A stretch of 64,000 nucleotides of DNA from Alistipes sp. (GCA_017505725.1 JAFVOR010000067.1:40087-104086); one strand, 5' to 3'; shown: positions 16,774 to 25,704, numbered from the stretch's first letter. Numbers and translations are program-made. The notes: generated by a model from the letters alone, not told the origin.

Positions 16774-16844
16774 TTTATTAGCTATGCTAATATCTAAATG
16801 GAAAACTTTTCTTCTCGGATGAGCATATTCTCGAAAAAAATTAC

Positions 16845-16852
16845 TATATTTG
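16845..16852 (+). promoter_or_regulatory. -7 element upstream of rsfS
   Basis: TATATTTG matches the TAnnTTTG consensus and lies 44 nt before the chosen rsfS start. Its position excludes an upstream in-frame ATG at 16798 as the start, because transcription would begin after it. No clear TTTG -33 partner is visible. Confidence 0.55.
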
Positions 16853-16896
16853 CTCAATTTAATGTATGTTGCATTCAAAAACGAGAAAATAAGTAT

Positions 16897-17247
16897 ATGG
16901 AAAATTTGATTCAAACCATCGTTGAAGGTATTCAGGATAAGAAGGGCAAGAACATCATCTCGCTCGATTTGTCAGGCTTCGACGGCGCAATCTGCTCGCA
17001 CTTTGTTGTGTGCAATGCCGATTCAACAACTCAGGTTGCAGCCATCGCTGATGGTATCGAGGAGAAGGTCTACGAGACACTCAAGGAGTCACCTTGGCGT
17101 GTGGAGGGTAAGCAGACCGGCTTGTGGGTAGCCCTTGACTTTGTCGATGTTATCGTACACATCTTCCAGAGCGATCTGCGCGACTACTACCGTTTGGAGG
17201 AGTTGTGGGCCGACGCTCCAATGGTGCGTTACGAGAGCGAGGAGTAG
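16897..17247 (+). CDS. rsfS: Ribosome silencing factor
   Basis: RsfS (Iojap/YbeB family) binds ribosomal protein L14 and blocks subunit joining when nutrients are scarce. The 116-residue form from this ATG matches the family: IVEGIQDKKGKNIISLDL, then FVVCNADSTTQVAAIADGIEEKV, WRVEGKQTGLWVALDFVDVIVHIF and a tail with YYRLEELWAD, all diagnostic. A longer frame from 16798 would add 33 residues with no family support and would begin upstream of the likely promoter. It sits 104 nt ahead of ftsH, a frequent neighbour of rsfS in Bacteroidota. Confidence 0.94.
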   Translation: MENLIQTIVEGIQDKKGKNIISLDLSGFDGAICSHFVVCNADSTTQVAAIADGIEEKVYETLKESPWRVEGKQTGLWVALDFVDVIVHIFQSDLRDYYRLEELWADAPMVRYESEE

Positions 17248-17351
17248 GAGTATTTTAGCCTATTTCTTGCGTATTTTCGGATATACTTTATGCTGCCGTT
17301 ATGCGTTATATGTGGTAGCAAAAGTGTAATTTTTAACCGTTCAAACTATTT

Positions 17352-19271
17352 ATGTCAGCTAATAAAAAGGTAAAGATGCCTCGCCCTAACATTATGTGGT
17401 TCTGGGGCTTAATCCTTGCGGGTATCGTTGGTTATTGGATGTTCGGCGAGGAGCAGACTCGACCTGTCAAGTCCGATTGGAACAAGGTTGAGCAGTTGGT
17501 GATTGCGGGTGATGTCGAGAAGATCACGGTTGTCAATCGTGACGAGGCTCGTGTAGCAATCAAGAGTAACAAGATAGACTCTCTGCGCGAGACCGATTTG
17601 CGCTACAAAGAGTTGCCAAAGACGGGTTATCAGCTATTTTTCAATATTGGCTCGGTCGATTCATTCAAGTCCGACTTGGAGGAGGCCGAGGCTCAGGGTG
17701 GCAACCGAGTGGTTGTTGCCTACGAGAATGAGAAAGAGTGGTACGACTCTTGGCTCGTTGGTTTGTTGCCTTGGGTTATAATGATTGCTGTGTGGTTCCT
17801 CATTATGCGCGGAATGTCGCGCGGCGGAGGTGCGCAGGGTGGCATTATGAATGTGGGCAAGGCGCGTGCACAGGAGTTCGATCAGCAGGATCCGAACAGG
17901 CGTGTCACATTCAAGGATGTAGCAGGTTTGGAGGAGGCAAAGGTCGAGATTATGGAGATTGTCGACTTTTTGAAGAATGCCGCAAAATATCGTGAACTCG
18001 GAGCAAAGATTCCGAAGGGTGCTCTCTTGGTAGGCCCTCCGGGAACGGGTAAAACCCTCTTGGCAAAGGCTGTAGCAGGCGAGGCAAATGTTCCGTTCCT
18101 CTCGATTTCGGGCTCGGACTTTGTCGAGATGTTCGTGGGTGTGGGTGCTTCGCGTGTTCGTGATTTGTTCGAGCAGGCAAAGAAGAAGGCTCCGTGCATC
18201 GTCTTTATCGACGAGATCGACGCCATAGGTCGTGCGCGTGGTCGCAATGCAGGTTTCTCAGGCAACGATGAGCGCGAGAATACTCTCAATCAGTTGCTTA
18301 CCGAGATGGATGGATTCCAGACCAATGCGGGCGTTATTATCTTGGCTGCCACCAACCGTGCCGATATTTTGGATAAGGCACTGATGCGTGCGGGTCGTTT
18401 CGATCGTCAAATCGAGGTTGGCTTGCCTGAGGTACACGAGCGCAAGGAGATATTCGAGGTGCATCTTCGCAAGTTGAAGCTCGACGAGTCGCTCGATCGA
18501 GACTTCTTGGCAAAGCAGACTCCGGGCTTCTCGGGTGCCGATATTGCCAATGTATGTAACGAGGCGGCTTTGATTGCTGCCCGCCACAATAAGAGTTGCG
18601 TAGGCAAGGAGGATTTCTTGGCTGCTATCGACAGAATCATTGGTGGATTGGAGCGTAAGAACAAGGTTATCTCGCCTATGGAGAAGAAGACCATCGCTTA
18701 TCACGAGGCGGGACACGCCACCGTAAGTTGGATGCTCGAGCACGCAAATCCACTTGTCAAGGTTACGATTATTCCGCGTGGCAAGGCTCTTGGCGCAGCG
18801 TGGTATCTGCCTGAGGAGCGCAGCATCACCACTCGCGAGCAGATGATGGATGAGTTGGCTTCGTTGCTGGCGGGTCGCATTGCCGAGGAGAAGTTCTTTG
18901 GCCACCTCTCGACAGGCGCATTGAACGACCTCGAGCGAGTGACCAAGATGTGTTATGCAATGGTTGCCTACTATGGTATGAGCGAGGAGGTGGGTTCGAT
19001 GAGCTACTACGACTCGACAGGACAGAGCGATATGGCATTCACAAAACCATACTCGGAGCGCACAGCGCAGCAGATTGACGACGAGGTGCGTGCCTTGATT
19101 GCGAAGGCTCGCGAGATGGCAGAGAGGGTTATCGACGAGCAGCGCGAGGGACTCATTGAGTTGGCAGAGTTGCTTCTCGAGCGCGAGGTTGTCTTCACCG
19201 AGGATGTGGAGCGCATATTCGGCAAGCGCCCTAACTCGTTGCCAGAGAGTAGCGTAGAATCGGAAAACTAA
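17352..19271 (+). CDS. ftsH: ATP-dependent zinc metalloprotease FtsH
   Basis: Membrane-anchored AAA+ protease that degrades misfolded membrane proteins and regulators. Two N-terminal transmembrane segments (about residues 14-30 and 135-153) flank a small periplasmic domain. Walker A GPPGTGKT is at about 228-235, Walker B FIDEIDA follows, then the second region of homology with [14 protein letters not shown]. The zinc site HEAGH is near residue 451, with the third ligand in [10 protein letters not shown]. Length 639 is normal. It is followed 34 nt later by cdsA. FtsH controls lipid A synthesis enzymes in E. coli; whether its linkage with phospholipid genes here is functional is only a suggestion. 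Confidence 0.97.
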   Translation: MSANKKVKMPRPNIMWFWGLILAGIVGYWMFGEEQTRPVKSDWNKVEQLVIAGDVEKITVVNRDEARVAIKSNKIDSLRETDLRYKELPKTGYQLFFNIGSVDSFKSDLEEAEAQGGNRVVVAYENEKEWYDSWLVGLLPWVIMIAVWFLIMRGMSRGGGAQGGIMNVGKARAQEFDQQDPNRRVTFKDVAGLEEAKVEIMEIVDFLKNAAKYRELGAKIPKGALLVGPPGTGKTLLAKAVAGEANVPFLSISGSDFVEMFVGVGASRVRDLFEQAKKKAPCIVFIDEIDAIGRARGRNAGFSGNDERENTLNQLLTEMDGFQTNAGVIILAATNRADILDKALMRAGRFDRQIEVGLPEVHERKEIFEVHLRKLKLDESLDRDFLAKQTPGFSGADIANVCNEAALIAARHNKSCVGKEDFLAAIDRIIGGLERKNKVISPMEKKTIAYHEAGHATVSWMLEHANPLVKVTIIPRGKALGAAWYLPEERSITTREQMMDELASLLAGRIAEEKFFGHLSTGALNDLERVTKMCYAMVAYYGMSEEVGSMSYYDSTGQSDMAFTKPYSERTAQQIDDEVRALIAKAREMAERVIDEQREGLIELAELLLEREVVFTEDVERIFGKRPNSLPESSVESEN

Positions 19272-19305
19272 ACCAAACCTTTAATAACCTAATACCCCTT
19301 TTGAA

Positions 19306-20166
19306 ATGGAGAATAAGAGATTGAAAGACCTTGTGGTTCGCACTATCAGCGGAGTGGTGTTACTGCTCGTTGTGGTGGGGGCTTTGGTGTGGTCGAAGTG
19401 GAGTGTGGGTGCACTCTTTGCAACAATTATGATAGGTGGCTTGGTCGAGTTCTATCGACTTTGCGAGAAGGGTGGAGCACGACCTATGCGTAGCATCGGT
19501 CTGGCTTCGGCAGTTGCCCTTTTCGGTATGGCCTTCACCGTATTTCTGCATTGGGGCGCAATCACAGATATTACGGGCAAGGTATTCTTGGCCTTGTTGC
19601 TCTACTTTATGTTGCTTGTGCCTTCGACCTTCGTCTGCGAGTTGTGGCGTAAGCATCCAACTCCGATGGTCAATATCGCTTCGACAATTATGGGCGTTGT
19701 CTATTTGGCGTTGCCAATGGCTCTTATCCTCTTTGTTCCGCAGTTATTGGTCGGTAAGTGGTCGGCTTGGGCGTTGTTGAGCGTTATCGCCATCATTTGG
19801 GTTAACGATATATCAGCCTACTTGGTGGGCGTTACCCTCGGTAAGCACCGTCTCTGTGAGCGCATTTCGCCTAAAAAGTCGTGGGAGGGATTCTTCGGTG
19901 GCTTGATTGGAGCTGTGGCTGCTGCGGTGTTGTTCGGACACTTGGCAGGAGGCTCGCTTCTGGTATGGGGCGGACTTGGTCTGGTGGCATCGTTGTCGGG
20001 CGTTGCGGGAGACTTGGTTGAGTCGTTGTTCAAGCGCGAGGTCGATGTCAAGGATTCGGGTAGGATGATGCCGGGACACGGAGGCTTCCTCGATCGTTTC
20101 GATGCGTTGTATATCGCTGTGCCATATATGTTTGTCTACCTCTTGTTGTTAGGTCACTTTATGTAG
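19306..20166 (+). CDS. cdsA: Phosphatidate cytidylyltransferase
   Basis: CdsA makes CDP-diacylglycerol from phosphatidic acid and CTP, the branch point of phospholipid synthesis, in the inner membrane. About eight hydrophobic segments are seen. The family signature is at the C-terminus: DSGRMMPGHGGFLDRFDAL, preceded by KREVDVKD, and KKSWEGFFGG lies further upstream. The 286 residues are typical. It leads into psd 25 nt downstream; with pssA at 26.3 kb this supplies the cytidylyl, serine and decarboxylation steps to phosphatidylethanolamine. Confidence 0.95.
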   Translation: MENKRLKDLVVRTISGVVLLLVVVGALVWSKWSVGALFATIMIGGLVEFYRLCEKGGARPMRSIGLASAVALFGMAFTVFLHWGAITDITGKVFLALLLYFMLLVPSTFVCELWRKHPTPMVNIASTIMGVVYLALPMALILFVPQLLVGKWSAWALLSVIAIIWVNDISAYLVGVTLGKHRLCERISPKKSWEGFFGGLIGAVAAAVLFGHLAGGSLLVWGGLGLVASLSGVAGDLVESLFKREVDVKDSGRMMPGHGGFLDRFDALYIAVPYMFVYLLLLGHFM

Positions 20167-20191
20167 TATAACCTTTTAAAACTCAAATAAA

Positions 20192-20923
20192 ATGAAGATT
20201 AGCAAAGAGGGATTCAAAATTATCACCGTATCGGGCGTTGTGCTGTTGGCTATTTGGCTTTTGATATTCTATATGCTCAAGGCCAACGACTTGATGTGGT
20301 TGCTCATCACCCTTGCCGTATTGTTGTTCGTCTTTTGGCTCTTCATCGTCTCGTTCTTCCGCGATCCGCGTCGTGTTCGCATCCACGATGACGATCTTGT
20401 ATTCTCGCCTTGCGATGGTCGTGTTGTTGTGACCGAGATTGTCAAGGATGATGAGTACTTCGATGGCGAGGAGCGTATGCAGGTTTCGATCTTTATGTCG
20501 GTGACCAATGTTCACATCAATTGGTGCCCTGTGGGTGGCTTGGTAAAGTACTTCAAGTATCATCCGGGTCGTTTTCTTGTAGCTTGGCATCCAAAGTCTT
20601 CGACCGATAATGAGCGCACAACAACTGTTGTCGAGACCAAGGAGGGTGTCGAGGTGTTGTTCCGTCAGATTGCGGGAGCTGTGGCGCGTCGTATCGTATC
20701 GTATGTGAAGGTGGGCGAGCAGGTCGAGCAGAACAGCGTATTCGGCTTTATCAAGTTTGGCTCGCGTATTGATATATTGTTGCCAAAGGATGCCAAGTTG
20801 TTGGTTGAGATTGGTGATACAGTAGTGGGTACACAGACACCTATCGCACGCATTGGTGGCGTTGCCGAGGAGTCGCTCGAGACCCCTGAGGAGGAGACGC
20901 TCGAGGTTACACCACTCTCATAA
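20192..20923 (+). CDS. psd: Phosphatidylserine decarboxylase proenzyme
   Basis: Membrane-associated decarboxylase that turns phosphatidylserine into phosphatidylethanolamine. Two hydrophobic segments occupy about residues 9-50, followed by FFRDPRRV, FSPCDGRVV and the conserved histidine region VTNVHINWCPVGG. The self-cleavage site is in IKFGSRIDILLP, predicted between Gly190 and Ser191, which would leave a pyruvoyl group on the alpha subunit. This is the short archaeal/bacterial type with FGSR rather than LGST. Its 243 residues are slightly longer than the usual 210-230 because of an acidic tail. Lies directly after cdsA. Confidence 0.94.
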   Translation: MKISKEGFKIITVSGVVLLAIWLLIFYMLKANDLMWLLITLAVLLFVFWLFIVSFFRDPRRVRIHDDDLVFSPCDGRVVVTEIVKDDEYFDGEERMQVSIFMSVTNVHINWCPVGGLVKYFKYHPGRFLVAWHPKSSTDNERTTTVVETKEGVEVLFRQIAGAVARRIVSYVKVGEQVEQNSVFGFIKFGSRIDILLPKDAKLLVEIGDTVVGTQTPIARIGGVAEESLETPEEETLEVTPLS

Positions 20924-20953
20924 GGACTATATTATCTCTAATCTGATGTCGTT

Positions 20954-22081
20954 ATGTCGAACAATGTCCAGAATAACAGCCTAACCTTGCAGACCTTCCT
21001 GCGAGGATTGATAGGCTTAGCGGTAGCAGTTGCGGTAGGAGCCTTGTTGTGGTACTTCCGCGATGTGGTTGTCTATATCCTTATCTCTGCGGTCTTGGCC
21101 ATTGTCGGAAGACCTCTGGTGACGCTGCTCTGCAAGGTCCGTATCAAGCAATTTGCACTGCCGCGATGGTTGGCTGCCACCTTCACATTGCTCTTCTTGT
21201 GGCTTGTGATTGGCGGTTTGCTCTCGCTGATTATTCCACTCATCGCGGGCAAGATCTACGAACTCTCGTCACTCGATTTGCGCACCTCGCTCGAGGGTAT
21301 TCAGGTGCCTCTTGAGAAGCTGCAGAACTACATTTCTGATATCTTCGCCTTGCCTGATACTCGTGCTTCGTTGTCCGAGATGCTTGCTTCTACGCTCCAT
21401 AGCATCCTGAACTATGATACGGTCAACGCAGTCGTGTCGTCGATATTCAATACAGGTGTGTCGGCTGTTATAGTCCTCTTCTCGGTGTCGTTTATCACCT
21501 TCTACTTCTTGAAGGAGGATGGCCTCTTTTCGGCTATGGTGTCGGCGATATTCCCCGATAAGTACTCCGAGAATGTCCATCGTGCCATCGACAAGGTGTC
21601 GTTCCTGCTCTCGCGCTACTTCACAGGCTTGCTCACCGAGAGTCTTATCATTGCGGGTATCATCAGCTTGGTACTCCTGATTTTTGGTATGAGCATCGAG
21701 AATGCCTGCTTTATTGCGGTCATTATGGGAATGCTCAATGTGATTCCGTATGCAGGACCTGCGGTGGGTGCATTGGTTTCGATCTTTATCGGCGTGGTGT
21801 CGCCTATCGAGGGTTGCACCATAGCCTATACGCTGACCGTCATTGTCTGTACATTATGTGTAGTGAAGGGTGTGGATGACTTCGTGCTTCAGCCACTCAT
21901 CTACTCGTCGAAGGTGCAGGCGCATCCGCTCGAGATTTTCATTGTGATACTTATGGCAGGCTCCGTAGGTGGCATTGTCGGCTTGCTGGTGGCTGTGCCA
22001 TCCTACACCGTGTTGCGTGTCTTTGCCAAGGAGTTCTTCTCCGAGGTGTCATTGGTGCGCAAATTGACCAAAGAGATTTAA
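20954..22081 (+). CDS. AI-2E/PerM family membrane protein
   Basis: Polytopic inner-membrane protein of the AI-2E transporter (PF01594) family. There are about seven or eight hydrophobic helices, a pair at the N-terminus, an amphipathic middle segment (residues about 90-160), then the conserved GLLTESLIIAGI and GMLNVIPYAGPAVGA near the C-terminal half, and VDDFVLQPLIYSSKV, the last a family hallmark. Members export autoinducer-2 or exchange ions; the biochemical role here is not predictable. luxS, which makes the AI-2 precursor, is only 1.2 kb away on the other strand. That is suggestive but the family is broad. Ends 2 nt before the riboflavin kinase gene. Confidence 0.85.
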   Translation: MSNNVQNNSLTLQTFLRGLIGLAVAVAVGALLWYFRDVVVYILISAVLAIVGRPLVTLLCKVRIKQFALPRWLAATFTLLFLWLVIGGLLSLIIPLIAGKIYELSSLDLRTSLEGIQVPLEKLQNYISDIFALPDTRASLSEMLASTLHSILNYDTVNAVVSSIFNTGVSAVIVLFSVSFITFYFLKEDGLFSAMVSAIFPDKYSENVHRAIDKVSFLLSRYFTGLLTESLIIAGIISLVLLIFGMSIENACFIAVIMGMLNVIPYAGPAVGALVSIFIGVVSPIEGCTIAYTLTVIVCTLCVVKGVDDFVLQPLIYSSKVQAHPLEIFIVILMAGSVGGIVGLLVAVPSYTVLRVFAKEFFSEVSLVRKLTKEI

Positions 22082-22083
22082 CT

Positions 22084-22455
22084 ATGCAGATTGTCGAGGG
22101 TGTCGTTATTGGTGGCAATAGGTTGGGACGCAAGTTGGGCTTCCCGACTGCCAATATTGCCATCGACGAGAGACTCGATATCGAGAACGGAGTCTACAGT
22201 TCGAGGGTTGTTGTCGAGGGCGAGAGCTATGTGGCAATGACCAATGTGGGCGTGCGCCCCTCGGTGGATGGCTCGAAACGACTGCTCGAAACCCATCTCT
22301 TTGGCTTCGAGGGGTTGCTCTATGGCTTGACACTGCGTGTGGAGCTCTACGACAAGATTCGTGACGAGAAGCGTTTTGACTCGGTCGATGAACTCCGCCG
22401 GCAGATCGAAAAGGATTCAAACAAGATAAAGGAGCTAATGGCTAATTGCCAATAG
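22084..22455 (+). CDS. Stand-alone riboflavin kinase domain
   Basis: Predicted to phosphorylate riboflavin to FMN. All core RFK motifs are present: GRKLGFPTANI (ATP binding), NGVYSSRV, TNVGVRPSVDG and LETHLFGFEG, the last with the catalytic Glu region. The protein is only 123 residues, equal to the C-terminal half of bifunctional RibF; the FAD synthetase half is absent. The start ATG lies 2 nt after the preceding stop, and the upstream gene is complete, so this is not a frameshifted fragment. The final codons (ELMANCQ) are made by the short AGCTAATGGC repeat, so the original C-terminus may have been altered. Confidence 0.82.
   Translation: MQIVEGVVIGGNRLGRKLGFPTANIAIDERLDIENGVYSSRVVVEGESYVAMTNVGVRPSVDGSKRLLETHLFGFEGLLYGLTLRVELYDKIRDEKRFDSVDELRRQIEKDSNKIKELMANCQ
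22433..22452 (+). repeat. Short dispersed repeat, second copy
   Basis: Matches the 20-base repeat near 5.2 kb at 19 of 20 positions, here within the last codons of the riboflavin kinase gene. Confidence 0.5.
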
Positions 22456-22471
22456 TTGCAAAACACGAACT

Positions 22472-23068
22472 ATGAAGAATATTCTGATTGTTGCGCCTAC
22501 AGAGCGCGAAAACAAGAACATACGCATCGCTATCGAGCGCAAGGGTGAAAGCCTGAAAAATCGCTATACGGTGGCATATAGTGGCATCGGTAAGGCCGCT
22601 GCTGCGGCAACTCTCACCCGTCACCTTTTACAGGCGGAGCAACCCTACGACTTGGTGGCTGTGATTGGCTATGCGGCAGGTACACTCGGTTTCAAGCAGG
22701 GCGAGATTGTAGTGCCAAATCGTGTGCAGTATCACGATGCCGACATCCCCGAGGGCTTTATTCCCGAGGTGAGTGATCCTCGCAACCTTGCGGGTGACGA
22801 GAATGTTACCGTTTTTACGGGCGACTCTTTTGTGAATGCACGCTCAGTGGCGGAGATTAAGGCCCGTTTTGGCGTTGAGCGTGCCATCTTCGATATGGAG
22901 ATTGGTGCTATTGCCATCGCTTGCGAGATGTGCGGAAATGTGCCTCTCTTGGCGGTAAAGGTTATCTCGGATGTACCCGAGGATGGCCACACCGAACTCT
23001 CTTACGATGAGTTTGCCAATTCGTGGTTGGACTTTACTCCTATACTCGACGAAATCGAGAAACGATAA
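22472..23068 (+). CDS. MTA/SAH nucleosidase-like phosphorylase-fold enzyme (Pfs)
   Basis: Nucleoside phosphorylase-fold hydrolase. The best fit is 5'-methylthioadenosine/S-adenosylhomocysteine nucleosidase, which releases adenine from SAH. Evidence: AYSGIGKAAAAATLTRHLL (the GxGK region), VIGYAAGTLGFKQGEIVVPN, FDMEIGAIAIACE, which matches the MTAN substrate-binding VDMExxAIA segment, and KVISDVPEDGH, which corresponds to the RxISD catalytic Asp loop. At 198 residues it is shorter than E. coli MTAN (232), in the range of futalosine hydrolases, so MqnB is an alternative. Convergent placement next to luxS favours Pfs, because the product S-ribosylhomocysteine is the LuxS substrate. Confidence 0.75.
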   Translation: MKNILIVAPTERENKNIRIAIERKGESLKNRYTVAYSGIGKAAAAATLTRHLLQAEQPYDLVAVIGYAAGTLGFKQGEIVVPNRVQYHDADIPEGFIPEVSDPRNLAGDENVTVFTGDSFVNARSVAEIKARFGVERAIFDMEIGAIAIACEMCGNVPLLAVKVISDVPEDGHTELSYDEFANSWLDFTPILDEIEKR

Positions 23069-23069
23069 A

Positions 23070-23198
23070 AGAAGAAGCTGTCTAACAAGGCTCTTTCGTC
23101 ATCTGCCTTGTCTGAAAAATGCTCATTTACGCTGAGTAAACTGCGCTTTTTCAGCCTGCGAGCAGCTCCAAAATAGCTCTTGTTATACAAATTCTCAC
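23070..23198. repeat. Long imperfect palindrome, copy 2
   Basis: Outer arms CTGTCTAACAAGGCTCTTT and AAATAGCTCTTGTTATACA pair imperfectly, as in copy 5 near 30.4 kb. The centre differs: CTGAAAAATGCTCATTTAC pairs with GTAAACTGCGCTTTTTCAG around a 4-nt loop. It begins just after the nucleosidase stop codon and runs straight into a terminator. Confidence 0.75.
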
Positions 23199-23237
23199 AA
23201 AAAGAGGGTGTCCGAAGTTATTGGACACCCTCTTTTT
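23199..23237. terminator. Bidirectional terminator between the nucleosidase gene and luxS (GAGGGTGTCC type)
   Basis: Perfect stem AAAGAGGGTGTCC/GGACACCCTCTTT with A-tract and T-tract on its two sides, placed between convergent genes. Same stem sequence as the terminators near 15.5 and 30.5 kb. Confidence 0.88.
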
Positions 23238-23256
23238 GTCGGGGTATATTCGAGAA

Positions 23257-23724
23257 CTACTCCTCGGGGAATAGAATATTGATGTAGCGAGCCAAAGCCT
23301 CGTTGCTCTCCTCGATGGCGTAGAGGGCAGGATTGCCACACTGAATCTCATTCAAGCCCACGATGTCGTCGGTGCTCTTCAGCGGAAATACATCGTTGTA
23401 GACCTTGCGTATTGCCTCGGCAATATCCTCTGCTGTCACATTGTTCATTGTCGAGAGGTAGAATCCTGTCTGACAACCCATAGGGCAGAACGATACGATG
23501 CTCGAGCCAATCTTCTCGTCAAGACGCAGATAGTACGCCATCAGATGCTCGATGGTGTGTACCACGCCGGCCGAGAGCGGCACCTTATCCATCGGAGCGC
23601 AAAAACGCAAATCCCACGAGAAAACGGCCAACTCCTCGTTGATGTTGTATGTCGAGCGGAGGTAGAGTCCCTCACGCAATGTTCGATGATCCACATCGAA
23701 CGATGATACTACTGACTTTTTCAT
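23257..23724 (-). CDS. luxS: S-ribosylhomocysteine lyase
   Basis: LuxS cleaves S-ribosylhomocysteine to homocysteine and the AI-2 precursor DPD, in the cytoplasm as a dimer. The metal ligands are His56 and His60 in HTIEHL and Cys129 in IQCGN; the catalytic Cys84 is in CPMGCQTGFY. The 155-residue length is standard. It is the last gene of an operon with a metallophosphoesterase and an acyltransferase (23-nt gap upstream), facing the Pfs-like gene across a bidirectional terminator. Homocysteine recycling is a safe role. AI-2 signalling is possible but not shown. Confidence 0.96.
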   Translation of the reverse strand: MKKSVVSSFDVDHRTLREGLYLRSTYNINEELAVFSWDLRFCAPMDKVPLSAGVVHTIEHLMAYYLRLDEKIGSSIVSFCPMGCQTGFYLSTMNNVTAEDIAEAIRKVYNDVFPLKSTDDIVGLNEIQCGNPALYAIEESNEALARYINILFPEE

Positions 23725-23747
23725 ATCTAATTTTAATTTTTAATTCT

Positions 23748-24251
23748 TCACAAGTGTCCAAATCTTGGCCACTCGCCGAGCTCCATATCCTTGATGTCGG
23801 TGCCGTCGATGGTGAATCGCAGGGCGGTGCGTACCTTGTGGAATCCGTAGCAGCCTGCAGCCCCCGGGTTTAGGTGGAGCAAATCGTATACCTTGTCGTA
23901 CTCGACACGCAAGATATGCGAGTGTCCCGATACAAAAATCTTTGGTCGGCAAGCCTGAATTTTCGCTAACGCCTGTGGCGAGTAGCGGCGCGGATAGCCG
24001 CCAATGTGGGTTATCAGCACATCCACCTCCTCGACTCTGAAGTGTGCAAAGGGCTGAAACGAGTAGCGAGTGTCGCCACCGTCGATGTTACCATACACCG
24101 CACGCAGAGGCTTGAACTTGGCGATTTTGTCGGCCAGCTCCATCGAGCCTATATCACCCGCGTGCCATATTTCGTCGACATCGCGCAAAAAATCGCACAG
24201 CACCTCGTCGAAGGTGCCGTGCGTATCTGATATGACTCCAATTCGTCGCAT
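23748..24251 (-). CDS. YfcE/MJ0936-type metallophosphoesterase
   Basis: Small cytoplasmic phosphodiesterase with a calcineurin-like fold. All metal-binding motifs are in order: SDTHG at the N-terminus, HAGDIGS, GNIDGGD, THIGGYPRR, and SGHSHILR, with LNPGAAG near the end as in YfcE. At 167 residues it has the family length. The natural substrate of these proteins is generally not known. It lies 3 nt after the acyltransferase gene and 23 nt before luxS, so the three are co-transcribed. Confidence 0.9.
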   Translation of the reverse strand: MRRIGVISDTHGTFDEVLCDFLRDVDEIWHAGDIGSMELADKIAKFKPLRAVYGNIDGGDTRYSFQPFAHFRVEEVDVLITHIGGYPRRYSPQALAKIQACRPKIFVSGHSHILRVEYDKVYDLLHLNPGAAGCYGFHKVRTALRFTIDGTDIKDMELGEWPRFGHL

Positions 24252-24254
24252 ATC

Positions 24255-25616
24255 CTATTTTAATAGGTTGTCCAAACGCTCGTAGATGCTGGTGCGAAGC
24301 TCACGCAACTTGTTGATAGTGTCGCGGTTGCTGCGCTTGATGAAGATGCAGGTACCCTTGAACTTGGCGAAGAGACGAATGTAGTTCCAAGCCAACACAA
24401 ACATAAGCGGGAAGGCGAGGAAGTAACCCAGTCCCCACCAGAATCCTGCAAATATCCAGAGCAGGACTACAGGGAGAATCAAGCATAGAGGTACCGATAC
24501 AAAGACGCTTACGCCTACTCGGAACGACGAACTGAACATACGGTCCTTGATCATCTTCTTCAGGAAAATCTCCGGAATGAGGAACATAAGTCCTGTCGGA
24601 ATAATCGATATCAGGAAGAGTGGCAGAAGGAGCAAGAGTCCCAATGCACGCAAAGTTGCTGCACCCCACTTCGGATTGCGGATGAAGAGCCAGTCTCGAA
24701 TCTTGAGTCGCTTCAAACCGTCGGCATACTCGGCAGTGTCCTTGTATACCCGCTCCATCTCCTCGGGGTGCTCTGCGTGAGCCTCCTGCAGTGCCGACAC
24801 CAACTTTTGGTCGGAGAGTAAGCGCGATGGCAGATAGTTAAAGTTGAAACCGTGATCGATAGCGTACTGACGGCCGTAGCCTGTCTCACGCAAGAAATCA
24901 ATCTGGTCGTAGTGCTCCAGATCCTCGATATGAAGCATCAACTCCTTGATTCTTTCGCGCACAATCTCGTTAATCTTCAACATTGCAGTGCGTGGCTCCG
25001 CCTTGTACTCCTCATAGTAAGGCTTCAACGAGATAGGGTCGCCAAAGCGGATGAGCATATCGGTGCGGGCGTGGAAGTAGTTCGAGTAGTGGTTGCACGA
25101 AGGCAAAATCATTACATCGTGCTCGAAATTGAACTTCTCTGCAGCGTCGAATGCAATCTTCAAATATGCAAGTTTGAAATGACCGAGCCAACGCTTGTCC
25201 TGGTGGCCGGCCTCCGGAAAGAGCATTACGGTCTCACCGTCACACAATGCCTTTCCTGCTGCATCAAATGTCGAGCGGTTGTTTTGCACCGCTTCAATAC
25301 CGTCGTATGCAGCTCTGTATGCTGGCAACAAACCTATCGTGCGCAAGAATTTACCTGCGAGAGGGTTCTTGAATACATTTGCTCGAGCTATGAAGTTGAT
25401 TCGTCGGTCTGTCAGATTCATTGCCAACGACAATGGGTCATTCAAACAGTTCTGGTGATTCGACACGATAACAAGCGGAGTACCATCCACCGGTACCTTC
25501 TCTATACCTACCAAATGCTCCTTTCTGAAATAGAGCCCCGAGTTGACATATTGAAAATACAATCGTAAGCCCTTGAGTAATAGATTGTGGTCTCTTGGTT
25601 TAAGTTCTTTAGCCAT
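24255..25616 (-). CDS. PlsC-type 1-acyl-glycerol-3-phosphate acyltransferase family protein
   Basis: Membrane-associated acyltransferase. Motif I is SNHQNCLND near residue 53 and motif III is LFPEAGHQ around 130. Motif I has His and Asp separated by five residues instead of the usual four, a variant also found in other Bacteroidota relatives with NHQN. The C-terminal third carries about three hydrophobic helices (residues about 325-420), giving 453 residues, well beyond the 240 of simple PlsC. I start at MAKELKPRDHN; a longer frame would cross the TATATTTG promoter box. Probably works on phospholipid or lipid A-like substrates. First gene of the operon with the phosphodiesterase and luxS. Confidence 0.78.
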   Translation of the reverse strand: MAKELKPRDHNLLLKGLRLYFQYVNSGLYFRKEHLVGIEKVPVDGTPLVIVSNHQNCLNDPLSLAMNLTDRRINFIARANVFKNPLAGKFLRTIGLLPAYRAAYDGIEAVQNNRSTFDAAGKALCDGETVMLFPEAGHQDKRWLGHFKLAYLKIAFDAAEKFNFEHDVMILPSCNHYSNYFHARTDMLIRFGDPISLKPYYEEYKAEPRTAMLKINEIVRERIKELMLHIEDLEHYDQIDFLRETGYGRQYAIDHGFNFNYLPSRLLSDQKLVSALQEAHAEHPEEMERVYKDTAEYADGLKRLKIRDWLFIRNPKWGAATLRALGLLLLLPLFLISIIPTGLMFLIPEIFLKKMIKDRMFSSSFRVGVSVFVSVPLCLILPVVLLWIFAGFWWGLGYFLAFPLMFVLAWNYIRLFAKFKGTCIFIKRSNRDTINKLRELRTSIYERLDNLLK

Positions 25617-25640
25617 ACAAAAAAGTATATGTTTCGAACA

Positions 25641-25670
25641 CAAATATACATAAAATATCACAAATAGCAA
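25641..25670 (-). promoter_or_regulatory. Promoter of the acyltransferase-luxS operon
   Basis: On the minus strand a TTG element, 19-nt spacer and TATATTTG. The -7 box lies 24 nt upstream of the start codon and fixes the start choice for the acyltransferase. Confidence 0.72.
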
Positions 25671-25704
25671 CAAATATATATAAAATAGGCATTAATACCG
25701 AGGG

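Noticed and set aside
22084-22455. Frameshifted remnant of bifunctional ribF
   Set aside because: The upstream gene is a complete AI-2E-family gene that ends 2 nt before; no FAD synthetase motifs lie upstream in any frame.
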